Shown here: piece after piece, positions 44,887 through 53,890 of the stretch
Position numbering within the stretch: position 1 is the stretch's first letter
How the letters are laid out: the number at the start of each line of letters is the position of its first letter
Origin: Clavibacter sepedonicus
GTDB taxonomy: Bacteria > Actinomycetota > Actinomycetes > Actinomycetales > Microbacteriaceae
NCBI RefSeq assembly: GCF_000069225.1
Contig: NC_010407.1
Location: 744,001 to 808,000 of the forward strand
Length of the DNA stretch: 64,000 bases
Direction: 5' to 3'
Notes under the pieces: model-generated
Told to the model about the DNA's origin: nothing
The model's database searches: none
Seen by the model: the letters and a program-made list of their open reading frames with translations, nothing else
Position numbers and translations under genes: made by a program

Positions 44887-47427
44887 CCGACCTCGACGCC
44901 GTCGGGCTCGGCGGCCGCGAGCACTGGACCGTGGAACCGCGTCCGCTGCCGGGGGAGCGCGCGGGCGGACCGGGCGGTCGCAGCCGCGGCCGCGACGACG
45001 GAGCCGGTCCCGGTCGGCCCGGCCGGGGCACGCGCGCCGGTCGCGTCGTCCGCACGCTGGCCGCTCACCGCCGCGCTGGGCGTGGCCCTCCTCGCGGGAT
45101 CCGCCAGCCTCCACCTGCTCGTCGAGCCGGGGGCCTGGTTCCTGCTCTGCGTCCTGGTCGTCGCCGCCGTGCTCGGATCCGCCGCCCTGCTGCGGGCCGC
45201 GGGCGTGCCGCGCCTGCTCGCGTCGGTCGGCGGGCTCGTCCTGCTCGTGCTCCTGGTGACCCTCGTGTTCGCGGGGCGCACGGCCGTGCTCGGCCTGATC
45301 CCCACCCCCGAGACCCTGCGCACGCTCCTCGCCGTGGGCGAGCAGGCGGGCGACGAGATCTACCGGCGTTCGGCGCCCGTGCCCCCGCTCGCCTCCATCG
45401 TCTTCGTCATCGTCGCCTCGATCGGCGCGCTCGCGGTCGTGCTCGACGTGCTCGCGCACGCGCTCCGCATGCCGGCGGTCACGGGCCTGCCGCTCCTGGT
45501 GCTCGTGTCCGTCCCCGGCGCCGTGCTCGTGGGCGAGTTCTCCGTCTGGTCCTTCGCCGTCACGGCGCTCGCCTGGTTCGCGGTGCTCGCGGCCGACGCC
45601 CGCGAGACCGACCGGGACGACGGGTGGCGCGGATCCGGCCTCCTCGGCGGATCGCGGCTCGCGCCGCCGTCCGCGCCGCACCGGTCCTCCTCGGGGCGCC
45701 CCGCGGGATCCGCGCGCACGACGCTCGTCTCCGCCGGTGCGCTCGCGGGCGTCGCGGTCGTCCTGTCCCTCGTCGCGCCCGCGATCGTCCCCGGCCTCAC
45801 GTCGGCGACCTTCCCCACGTCGTCCGCGTCCGGACAGGGCGGCTCGCGCGTCGTCAACCCGATCCTCGACCTCGGCGACGACCTCCGCCGTCCCGTCGAC
45901 GTCGAGGCGCTGCGCTACTCGACGGCGTCGAAGACGCCCCTCTACTTCAAGGTCACGACGCTCTCGCGCTTCGAGGGCGACGAGTGGGCGCCGTCGCCGC
46001 TGCGCCCGCCGGACGGTAACACCGTCGACGCGATCGGGCCGGACCTCGGATCCGGATCCGACGTGCCGGCCGAGGAGGTCGAGGCGCGCGTGCAGGTCGA
46101 GGGCTCCTCGAGCGCCTGGCTGCCCGCGCCCTACGCGCCCCGCAGCGTCACGGGGCTCGAGGGATCCTGGCGCTGGTCGGAGCAGGGACTCGCGATCCGC
46201 TCCTCCGATTCCGACAGCCGCGACCAGAGCTACACCGTGACGAGCGAGCTGCCGCGACCCGAGCGCGACCAGCTGGAGGCCGTCGCCCCCGCGACCGACG
46301 ACGACCTCGCGCCGTACCTGCAGATCCCCTCGGGCACCCCGGCCATCGTCGCCTCGACCACGGCCGACGTGCTCGCCGGCATCGACACGCCCTACGACCA
46401 GGCGCTCGCGCTCCAGGAGTTCTTCACCGGCGGGCAGTTCCGCTACTCGGAGGACGCACCGGTGCAGCAGGGCTACGACGGCAGCGGCGTCGACGTCGTG
46501 GGGGAGTTCCTCCGCGTGCGCTCCGGCTACTGCGTGCACTTCGCCTCGGCCATGGCGATCATGGCGCGCGAGGCGGGCATCCCGTCGCGCGTTGCCGTCG
46601 GCTACCTCCCGGGCGACCAGGTCGGCCGCGACGGCGACCTCATCACCTACCGCGTCGGATCCCACGACCTGCACTCCTGGCCCGAGCTGTACTTCTCGGG
46701 CATCGGCTGGATCGCGTTCGAGCCGACCCCGGGCCGCGGCCAGGCGGCCCCCTACGCCCAGCCGTCGGCCGCGCCGACCACCGCGCCCACACCGTCCGCG
46801 ACGCCGAGCGCCACGGCCGAGGCGACGCCGACGGCGACGCCGGCGCCCACCACGTCGGCCGCACCCGGCACGAGCGGCGCCACGGCCGTCCGGATCCCCT
46901 GGGCGGGGCTCGGCACCGCCGCCCTCGTGCTCCTCGTGCTGGCGCTCCTCGCGACCCCGGCGCTCCTGCGCCGGGCCCGACGCGCCGGGCGGCTCCGCGC
47001 GCTCGAGGCGGGGGACGCCGCGGCGGGCACGGCCTGGCACGAGGTCGAGGACCGCGCCGTCGACCTCGGGATCCGCACGCCGGACACCGAGTCGCCGCGC
47101 GAGCTCGGCCGGCGCCTCCAGGGCGACGACCCGTCGCTCGCCGACCCGGTCGCCCTCCTGGTCACCGCCCGCGAGCGGGAGCGCTTCGCCCGCGCCGACG
47201 TGCCGGTGGACGCTGCCGCGGGCGCCGCCCAGGCCGCCGCGCTCGTCGCGCTGGGTGACGCCCTGCGCGCCCGCGCGGGACGCGTCGACCGCATCCTCGC
47301 GCTCGTCGCCCCGCGCTCGCTGGTGCGCCGCCGACCCCGGTCCGACGAGGGGCCCGACGACGGGACCGCGGGCGCACCGCCGTCCGGCGCTCCCGCGTCG
47401 GACGTCCCTCGTACACTCGGGGGATGA
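44883..47427 (+). CDS. TgpA-like membrane transglutaminase (DUF3488), apparently frameshifted near its N-terminus
   Basis: A membrane protein with several N-terminal helices (from about 45,061: PLTAALGVALLAGSASLHLL), an external transglutaminase-like domain and a last helix followed by a cytoplasmic tail. The catalytic Cys is in RSGYCVHFASAMAIM, the His in HDLHSWPELYF, with FEPTPGRG. A Pro/Thr/Ala-rich stretch precedes the final helix. The natural start (ATG 44883, overlapping the DUF58 stop) reads MTDLDAVGLGGREHWTVEP in one frame, while everything from the first helix to the stop is in the next frame; the total of 2,545 nt is one more than a multiple of three. The only in-frame start, GTG 45082, falls inside the first helix. 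One extra base between about 44,960 and 45,000 explains this: a real mutation or a sequence error. Confidence 0.8.
47412..47417 (+). promoter_or_regulatory. -10 hexamer of a leaderless recG transcript
   Basis: TACACT lies 6 nt before the recG ATG, inside the end of the transglutaminase gene. Confidence 0.45.
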
Positions 47428-49607
47428 CCGGATCCGGCGCCGCGCTCGCGGGCGTCGTGGGCGGCCGCACCGCGGGCGTGCTGCAGAAGGCCTTCGGCCT
47501 CCGCACGGTCGCCGACCTCCTCGAGCACCTGCCGCGCCGCTACGCCCGCCGGGGCGAGCTCACGGCCCTCGCCGAGCTGCCTGTCGACCAGCAGGCCACC
47601 ATCGTCGCCGAGGTGCGCGAGGTGCGGGAGCGGCCCATGCGGGCGCGGCGCGGCAGCATCCTCGAGGTGCGGATCACCGACGGCCGCGGCTTCCTCACCC
47701 TCACCTTCTTCAACCAGGCGTGGCGCGCCAAGGACCTCGTGCCGGGCGTGCGAGGGATCTTCGCGGGCAAGGTGAGCGACTACCGCGGCGCGCTCCAGCT
47801 CGCCCACCCCGACTACGAGCTCTTCGACGCGCATGAGGGCCCCGAGCTCTCCGGCGGCGAGCCCGACGCGGCCGCGCGCCGCTGGGCCGAGATGCCGATC
47901 CCGATCTACCCGGCCAGCGCATCCATGGCGAGCTGGCAGGTCGCGAAGTCGGTGGAGCTCGCGCTCGACGCGGTCGACGACCTCGAGGATCCCGTCCCCG
48001 CCGACGTGCGCGCCGAGCGCGGCCTCCTCCCGTACCGCGAGGCGCTCGAGGGCGTGCACCGCCCCGAGAAGGACGTCGACTGGAAGCGCGGCCGCGACGC
48101 CCTGCGCTTCCAGGAGGCGTTCGTGCTCCAGACCGCGCTGCTGCAGCGGCGGCAGGCGGCGCGGGCGCTCCCGGCCACCCCGCGGATCCCGACCCCGGGC
48201 GGCCACCTCGACCGCCTCGACGCGCAGCTGCCCTTCGAGCTGACGGGTGACCAGCGGCTCGTCGGCGAGGAGATCGCGACCGACATGGCGCGCACGTGGC
48301 CCATGAACCGGCTCGTGCAGGGCGAGGTCGGCTCCGGCAAGACGCTCGTGGCCCTCCGGGCGATGCTCGCGGTCGCGGACTCCGGCGGCCAGTCCGCGCT
48401 CCTCGCGCCCACCGAGGTGCTCGCGAGCCAGCACCTCCGCTCCCTCACCGCCTCGCTCGGGCCGGACCTCGCGGCCGAGCTCATGCCCACGCTCCTCACC
48501 GGCCAGCTCTCGACGGCGGAGCGCAAGCGCGCGCTGCTGCGCATCGTCAGCGGCCAGGCGCGCATCGTCGTGGGCACGCACGCGCTCCTCGGCGACCGCG
48601 TCGGGTTCCTCGACCTCGGGCTCGTGGTGGTCGACGAGCAGCACCGCTTCGGGGTCGACCAGCGCGAGGCGCTCCGGCGGAAGGGCGGCACCCCGCCGCA
48701 CGTGCTCGTGCTCACGGCCACGCCCATCCCGCGCACGGTCGCGATGACGGTGTTCGGCGACCTCGACGTCTCGACCATCGCGGAGCTGCCGAGCGGCCGC
48801 CAGCCCATCGAGTCGTTCGTCGTCCCGCTGCACGAGCACCCGGGATGGATCGAGCGGGTCTGGGAGCGCACGGCGGAGGAGATCCAGAAGGGGAGGCAGG
48901 CGTTCGTCGTCTGCCCGGCGATCGACCCGCAGGATCCGGACGCCGAGGACGAGGACGCCGGCGAGGGCGCGGAGGACGCGCCCACCCGGCCGTCGCTCGC
49001 GACCGTCACCGAGGTCGACGCGCTGCTCGGCGCGCACCCGCGGCTCGGATCCGTCCGCCGCGCCGTGCTGCACGGCCGCATGACGGGCGAGGAGAAGGAC
49101 CGCGTCATGCGGGCGTTCTCCGCGGGCGACATCGACCTCATCGTCGCCACCACCGTCATCGAGGTGGGCGTCGACGTGCCGAACGCCTCGACCATGGTGA
49201 TCCTCGACGCCGACCGCTTCGGCGTCTCCCAGCTGCACCAGCTGCGCGGCCGCGTGGGCCGCGGCGGCGTGCCGGGCCTCTGCCTCATGGTCACCCACGC
49301 GGAGCCCGAGACCGTCGCCCGCGAGCGCGTGGACGCCGTCGCCGCGACGCTGGACGGCTTCGAGCTCGCGCGCGTCGACCTCGAGCTGCGTCGCGAGGGC
49401 AACGTCCTCGGCACGAACCAGTCGGGCGGCCGCTCCTCGCTCCGGCTGCTGCGGGTCGCCCAGGACGGCGACCTCATCGAGTCCGCGCGCGAGCACGCCC
49501 ACGACGTGCTCGAGGCGTCGCCCGACCTCGCGGACCAGCCGGCCCTCGGGCGCGCGCTCGCCCGCCGCCTCGACGACGAGGAGCGCGCCTTCCTCGACAA
49601 GAACTGA
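47424..49607 (+). CDS. recG: ATP-dependent DNA helicase RecG
   Basis: Remodels stalled forks and recombination intermediates. A 727-residue superfamily 2 helicase. The N-terminal wedge/OB domain (about 1-250) has GLRTVADLLEHLPRRYARR; the motor has Walker A GEVGSGKTLVA (near residue 299), the DEQH box in VVDEQHRFGVDQR (near 404), TATPIPRT and QLHQLRGRVGRGG. A short acidic insertion (DPDAEDEDAGEGAEDAPTRP) lies between the two helicase lobes. The start overlaps the previous stop by 4 nt. Confidence 0.96.
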   Translation: MTGSGAALAGVVGGRTAGVLQKAFGLRTVADLLEHLPRRYARRGELTALAELPVDQQATIVAEVREVRERPMRARRGSILEVRITDGRGFLTLTFFNQAWRAKDLVPGVRGIFAGKVSDYRGALQLAHPDYELFDAHEGPELSGGEPDAAARRWAEMPIPIYPASASMASWQVAKSVELALDAVDDLEDPVPADVRAERGLLPYREALEGVHRPEKDVDWKRGRDALRFQEAFVLQTALLQRRQAARALPATPRIPTPGGHLDRLDAQLPFELTGDQRLVGEEIATDMARTWPMNRLVQGEVGSGKTLVALRAMLAVADSGGQSALLAPTEVLASQHLRSLTASLGPDLAAELMPTLLTGQLSTAERKRALLRIVSGQARIVVGTHALLGDRVGFLDLGLVVVDEQHRFGVDQREALRRKGGTPPHVLVLTATPIPRTVAMTVFGDLDVSTIAELPSGRQPIESFVVPLHEHPGWIERVWERTAEEIQKGRQAFVVCPAIDPQDPDAEDEDAGEGAEDAPTRPSLATVTEVDALLGAHPRLGSVRRAVLHGRMTGEEKDRVMRAFSAGDIDLIVATTVIEVGVDVPNASTMVILDADRFGVSQLHQLRGRVGRGGVPGLCLMVTHAEPETVARERVDAVAATLDGFELARVDLELRREGNVLGTNQSGGRSSLRLLRVAQDGDLIESAREHAHDVLEASPDLADQPALGRALARRLDDEERAFLDKN

Positions 49608-49620
49608 CCCGCGCCCGCCC

Positions 49621-49626
49621 TAGGCT
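49621..49626 (+). promoter_or_regulatory. -10 hexamer of a leaderless coaD transcript
   Basis: TAGGCT lies 6 nt before the coaD ATG; no ribosome-binding site is seen between. Confidence 0.5.
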
Positions 49627-49632
49627 GGCGGG

Positions 49633-50124
49633 ATGCAGCGGATCGCCGTCGTCCCCGGATCGTTCGACCCCGTCACGCTCGGCCACCTCGACGTGATCCG
49701 CCGCGCCGCCCGCCTCTACGACCAGCTCGTCGTCCTGGTCGTGCACAACCCCGGCAAGACGCCGATGCTGCCGCTCGAGGACCGCGTGGACCTCATCGAG
49801 CGCGTGATCCGCGACGCCGGCCTCCCCGCCACCGTCCGCGTCGACTCCTGGGGCGCCGGACTCCTAGTCGACTACTGCCGGCAGGTCGGCGCGACCGTGC
49901 TCGTCAAGGGCGTGCGCTCCCAGCTCGACGTGGCGTACGAGACGCCCATGGCGCTCGTCAACCGCGACCTGGCCGACGTCGAGACGGTCATGCTGCTGCC
50001 GGATCCCGCGCACGCCCACGTCTCCAGCTCGCTCGTGCGGCAGGTCGAGGCGCTCGGCGGCGACGTCGCGCCCTACGTGCCGGCGGCGGTCGCGGAGGCG
50101 CTGGCCGTCCGGCGCGCCGGCTGA
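49633..50124 (+). CDS. coaD: Phosphopantetheine adenylyltransferase
   Basis: Fourth step of coenzyme A synthesis, joining AMP to 4'-phosphopantetheine. A 163-residue nucleotidyltransferase with [15 protein letters not shown] containing the TxGH motif (15-18) and, near the end, the [15 protein letters not shown] segment that carries the ISSTxxR-like active-site residues. It follows recG by 25 bp; recG-coaD linkage is typical. Confidence 0.96.
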
Positions 50125-50131
50125 CGCCCCG

Positions 50132-50137
50132 TAGGAT
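50132..50137 (+). promoter_or_regulatory. -10 hexamer in a palindrome before the DUF177 gene
   Basis: TAGGAT lies 6 nt before the GTG at 50144, indicating a leaderless start. It is part of a perfect inverted repeat CCGTAG-GAT-CTACGG (50129-50143) that ends at the start codon and could be a protein-binding site. Confidence 0.5.
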
Positions 50138-50143
50138 CTACGG

Positions 50144-50716
50144 GTGTCCAGGTTCCAGAAGACCCCATTCACGGTCCACGTGCACGACATCGTGCACCGC
50201 CCCGGGGAGATGCGCGAGCTCGACCTGACCATCGTCACCCCCGAGCGCATGGGGGAGGGCCTCATCGCCGTTCCCGCCGGCCGCGAGATGCGCGTCACCG
50301 TGCGCCTCGAGTCCCTGCACGACGGGATCCTGGTCACGGGCGAGGTCGACACGGTGGCCGACGGCCAGTCCGCGCGCACGCTCGCCGACATGCAGGAGCG
50401 TGTCCAAGTCGATTTCGCCGAGCTATTCGCGTATGGTCTTGATGAAGCTTTCGACTACCAGGTCCAGGACGAGCACGTGGACCTGGAGCCGGTCATCCGG
50501 GATGCGGTGGTGCTTTCACTGCCGTTCCAGCCCGAAGTGCCGGGCGAGGACCTCGATCTCGATCTGGGTCCCGGCATCAGCCTGGTCCTGGCGGACTCCG
50601 AACCGGAGCCCGTGATCGATCAGCGCTGGGCAGCCCTGTCCGGCTTCCGAGCTTCCGAAGACAGCGGTGCGGCGCGTGAAGACGCCGACACCGAAACGCA
50701 GAGAGATGAGAGTTGA
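50144..50716 (+). CDS. DUF177 (YceD-like) protein upstream of rpmF
   Basis: A 190-residue DUF177 protein. Family members are almost always encoded directly upstream of rpmF (L32), as here, and the plant and E. coli members are linked to 23S rRNA processing or ribosome assembly. Visible family features are VHDIVHRPGEMRELDLT and the segment CARTL-like region, here SARTLADMQERVQVDFAELF without cysteines, plus DLDLGPGISLVLADSEPE. The acidic C-terminal tail is Asp/Glu-rich. rpmF begins 3 nt after the stop. Confidence 0.9.
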   Translation: MSRFQKTPFTVHVHDIVHRPGEMRELDLTIVTPERMGEGLIAVPAGREMRVTVRLESLHDGILVTGEVDTVADGQSARTLADMQERVQVDFAELFAYGLDEAFDYQVQDEHVDLEPVIRDAVVLSLPFQPEVPGEDLDLDLGPGISLVLADSEPEPVIDQRWAALSGFRASEDSGAAREDADTETQRDES

Positions 50717-50719
50717 CCC

Positions 50720-50923
50720 ATGGCTGTTCCCAAGAGAAAGATGTCCCGATCCAACACGCGTGCGCGTCGCTCGCAGTGGAAGGCCGAGGCTCCCACGCTC
50801 GTCAAGACCATCGAGAACGGCAAGGTCGTCTATTCCATGCCGCACCGTGCGCGCGTGATCGAGGACGCCGCCGGCACGCCCCTGTACATGGAGTACAAGG
50901 GCCGCAAGGTCGCCGACGTCTAG
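50720..50923 (+). CDS. rpmF: 50S ribosomal protein L32
   Basis: A 67-residue ribosomal protein starting [20 protein letters not shown], the L32 signature. The zinc-ribbon cysteines are absent, so this is the zinc-independent form. It is co-transcribed with the DUF177 gene and followed 25 nt later by rnc. Confidence 0.97.
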   Translation: MAVPKRKMSRSNTRARRSQWKAEAPTLVKTIENGKVVYSMPHRARVIEDAAGTPLYMEYKGRKVADV

Positions 50924-50948
50924 TCGCGACCCGCACAGCACGTCGGAC

Positions 50949-51665
50949 ATGACCGACACCCAGGGATCCCGCGTCCACGGCGACCGCGACGCGCTCCGGC
51001 GCCTCCTCGCCGTGGACGTGAGCCCCGAGCTCCTCGAGCTCGCGCTCACCCACCGCTCATACGCGTACGAGCACGGCGGCATCCCGCACAACGAGCGCCT
51101 CGAGTTCCTCGGCGACTCCATCCTCGGGCAGGCCGTCACGGTCATGCTCTACCTCGAGAACCCCGACCTCGACGAGGGCGAGCTCGCCAAGCGGCGCGCC
51201 AGCCTCGTCTCGAGCGTCGCACTGGCGGAGGTCGCCACGCGCATCGGCCTGGGCGAGCACCTGCTGCTCGGCCGCGGCGAGGAGCTCACGGGCGGCCGGG
51301 CCAAGTCGTCGATCCTCGCCGACACGGTCGAGGCCATCATCGGCGCCTCGTACCTCGACGCCGGGGGAGAGGCCGCGACCGGTCTCGTGCTCCGCCTCAT
51401 CGCGCCCCTCCTCGAGGACCCCGCCCGCTTCGGCGCCGCCATGGACCCGAAGACCGCGCTCCAGGAGAGCGCCGCGCGCCAGGGCCTGCCCGCGCCGGCC
51501 TACGACGTGAGCGACAGCGGCCCCGACCACAGCAAGCGCTTCCACGCCGTCGTCACCGTCGGCGACGCCGTGCGCACCACGGGCGAGGGATCCAGCAAGA
51601 AGCAGGCCGAGATGACGGCCGCGCTCGAGGCGTGGACGCGCCTCGAGGCGCGCACCACGGCCTGA
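50949..51665 (+). CDS. rnc: Ribonuclease III
   Basis: Cleaves double-stranded RNA, including rRNA precursors. The 238-residue enzyme has the signature NERLEFLGDS (48-57) with catalytic acids, the second acidic site around DTVEAIIGASYLD, and a C-terminal dsRNA-binding domain (DPKTALQESAARQG to KKQAEMTAALEAW). It lies in the order rpmF-rnc-mutM-smc common in actinobacteria. Confidence 0.96.
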   Translation: MTDTQGSRVHGDRDALRRLLAVDVSPELLELALTHRSYAYEHGGIPHNERLEFLGDSILGQAVTVMLYLENPDLDEGELAKRRASLVSSVALAEVATRIGLGEHLLLGRGEELTGGRAKSSILADTVEAIIGASYLDAGGEAATGLVLRLIAPLLEDPARFGAAMDPKTALQESAARQGLPAPAYDVSDSGPDHSKRFHAVVTVGDAVRTTGEGSSKKQAEMTAALEAWTRLEARTTA

Positions 51666-51671
51666 CCCGCG

Positions 51672-52607
51672 GTGCCCGAGCTCCCCGAGGTCGAGGTCGT
51701 CCGCGCCGGCCTCGAGCCCGCGGTTGCTGGTGCGCGCATCACGGGCGTCGAGATCCTCGACGCGCGCTCCCTCAAGCGGCACGACCCGCTCGAGGGCGCG
51801 TTCGTCGACCTGCTCGTCGGCCGCGTGATCACCTCGGCCGTCCGCCGCGGCAAGTTCATGTGGCTGCCGCTCGAGCCCGAACCGACGGGTGACCGCACCG
51901 GCCCGCGCGCCCTCGTCACCCACCTCGGCATGAGCGGGCAGGTGCTGCTCCGCGAGCCCGGCTCCGACCCCGACGGCCTGCTGCGGATCCGCATGGGCAT
52001 CGAGCACCCCGCGCACGGCGAGCTCGTCGTCGCGTTCGTCGACCAGCGGATCTTCGGCTCGATGGCCGTCGACCGCCTCGTCGCGACACCCGACGGGCAC
52101 GCGGGCGGACGGGGATCGACCGCCGCGCTGGTGCCGACGCAGGTCGCCCACATCGCGCGCGACCCCCTCGACCCGGCCTTCGACGACGAGCAGCTGCTGT
52201 CGCGCCTCGCCCGGCGGCGCACGGGGATCAAGCGCGCGCTCCTCGACCAGACGCTCGTCAGCGGCATCGGCAACATCTACGCCGACGAGGCGCTGTGGGC
52301 CGCGCGAATCCACTACGCGCACCCCACCGACCAGCTGGGTCGCGGTCGCGCGCTGCGGCTCCTCGCCGAGGTGCGCCATGTGCTCGCGCGGGCGCTGGCC
52401 GAGGGCGGCACGAGCTTCGACGCGCAGTACGTCAACGTCAACGGCGCGTCCGGCTACTTCTCGCACTCGCTGAACGCCTACGGGCAGCAGGGCAAGCCCT
52501 GCCCGCGCTGCGGCACGCCCATCGTGCGCGAGGCCTTCATGAACCGCGGCTCGCACTTCTGCCCGCGCTGCCAGGCGCTGCCGGATCCGGACGCCGCGGC
52601 GGCCTGA
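51672..52607 (+). CDS. mutM: Formamidopyrimidine-DNA glycosylase
   Basis: Removes oxidised purines such as 8-oxoguanine and cleaves the abasic site. The N-terminus PELPEVEVVRAGL supplies the catalytic Pro2 and Glu3 after Met removal. GIGNIYADEALW and the helix-two-turn-helix precede a C-terminal zinc finger with two CPRC pairs (near residues 277-302). A 311-residue protein; the GTG at 51672 begins 6 nt after the rnc stop. Confidence 0.96.
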   Translation: MPELPEVEVVRAGLEPAVAGARITGVEILDARSLKRHDPLEGAFVDLLVGRVITSAVRRGKFMWLPLEPEPTGDRTGPRALVTHLGMSGQVLLREPGSDPDGLLRIRMGIEHPAHGELVVAFVDQRIFGSMAVDRLVATPDGHAGGRGSTAALVPTQVAHIARDPLDPAFDDEQLLSRLARRRTGIKRALLDQTLVSGIGNIYADEALWAARIHYAHPTDQLGRGRALRLLAEVRHVLARALAEGGTSFDAQYVNVNGASGYFSHSLNAYGQQGKPCPRCGTPIVREAFMNRGSHFCPRCQALPDPDAAAA

Positions 52608-52619
52608 GCCACCTGCCGG

Positions 52620-53738
52620 TCAGCGCGCCGGTCCGACCTCGCGCAGCCAGCTGCCGCTCGTGCCCACGTGCGCGAAGCCGAGCGCCTCGTTCACCCGGAG
52701 CATCGGCCGGTTCTCGTCGGCGTTCCATGTGACGACACGGTCGACCTCGGGCGCCTGGCGGGCCAGGTGCCGCAGGTTCTCGGCCTTGAGGAGCATGCCG
52801 AGGCGATGGCCGCGGTGCTCGGCGAGCACCAGGGTGTCCTGCTGGTACGAGTAGGCGTGCCCGTCGGAGCGGCGCCCGCTGGGGGAGACGGCGATCTCCG
52901 TGAAGCCCACGAGCTGGCCCGTGGCCACGTGCTCGGCCGCGGTCGTCAGCCCGACCCGGCCCGAGGAGGCGCGGCGGGCCTCGGCCGCGCGGATCCGGTC
53001 GGAGTCCCACGGGTCCTCGGTCTGCGGGAGGTCACCCTGCGGGGCGTCCGTCGACATGCGGGTGTGCAGGACGGCGAGGTCGTCGAGGAGGCGCTCCGGC
53101 GTCGCGTCCACCCACGAGATCACGCGGTAGGCGTCGCCCGCGGCAAGGCGCGCGTCGGCCAGGTGGGCGTCGAGCGTCGGCGCGGCTGACGCCGTGTCGA
53201 GCGAGCTGGTCCGCGCCGTCTGTCCGAGCCGGTAGCCGGCGTCGACGACGAAGCGCGAGGAGGGGTCGTCGGCCCCGACCGCGCCGATGCCCGCGGGCGA
53301 CGGGATCGGCGCGCCGGTCGCCTCCGGACGGTGCATCGTGAAGCCGGTGAGCGTCCGGCAGCCCTCGTCGACGGCGATCCGCTCCACGCGCTCGCGCAGC
53401 GCCCGGCCGATCCCGCGGCGGCGGTGCTCCGGCAGCACGGAGACCGCGACGTCGGAGGTCGTCGGGTCGTGGAGCCACGTCGTGAGCAGGCCGCGGCCGA
53501 CGACGCGGCTGTCGACGCGCGCCGCGAACAGGCGCTTCCGCACGTGCTCGACGTCGGCGTAGTCGGCGATGAGCTCCTCGGGCAGCCAGACGAACGCGTC
53601 GTGCCCGAGGTCATGGGACTGCGCGCGGTTGACGACGTCGGTCAGGGCGACGAAGTCGTCCCACCCCGCGGAGCCGACCACGACGGGCGGGCGGACCTCC
53701 ACGACGTCGAAGGCGAGGTCGTCGTCGGAGTGCGGCAT
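52620..53738 (-). CDS. Tandem GNAT-family acetyltransferase
   Basis: A 372-residue protein with two GNAT-like halves. The first has acetyl-CoA-binding VSVLPEHRRRGIGRAL (RRxGxG/A type, about 104-119); the second has LVLAEHRGHRLGMLLKAEN and ENRPMLRVNEALGF near the end. Two-domain GNAT enzymes of this type occur widely in actinobacteria, including mycothiol synthase relatives, but the substrate here is unknown. ATG 53738 has AGGGAG 6 nt upstream. The stop is 12 bp past the convergent mutM stop. Confidence 0.85.
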   Translation of the reverse strand: MPHSDDDLAFDVVEVRPPVVVGSAGWDDFVALTDVVNRAQSHDLGHDAFVWLPEELIADYADVEHVRKRLFAARVDSRVVGRGLLTTWLHDPTTSDVAVSVLPEHRRRGIGRALRERVERIAVDEGCRTLTGFTMHRPEATGAPIPSPAGIGAVGADDPSSRFVVDAGYRLGQTARTSSLDTASAAPTLDAHLADARLAAGDAYRVISWVDATPERLLDDLAVLHTRMSTDAPQGDLPQTEDPWDSDRIRAAEARRASSGRVGLTTAAEHVATGQLVGFTEIAVSPSGRRSDGHAYSYQQDTLVLAEHRGHRLGMLLKAENLRHLARQAPEVDRVVTWNADENRPMLRVNEALGFAHVGTSGSWLREVGPAR

Positions 53739-53890
53739 GGTGGTCTCCCTCGGGGTCGCGCGGGCGGGGCGGGCGGCGCGACCCACGCTATCGGCGGCGG
53801 GCTGCGCGGGCCCGCCCGCGCGCGGCTCCCGGCCGCGGCCCGCGGGTCCGGTACCGTGATCCCGACCATCACGCGAGGAGGGCGACGGGC

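Noticed and set aside
50720..50923. L32 lacking zinc cysteines as a Zur-type stress paralogue
   Set aside because: This form in the DUF177-rpmF-rnc locus is the normal one in related actinobacteria, and no second copy or Zur box is seen here.
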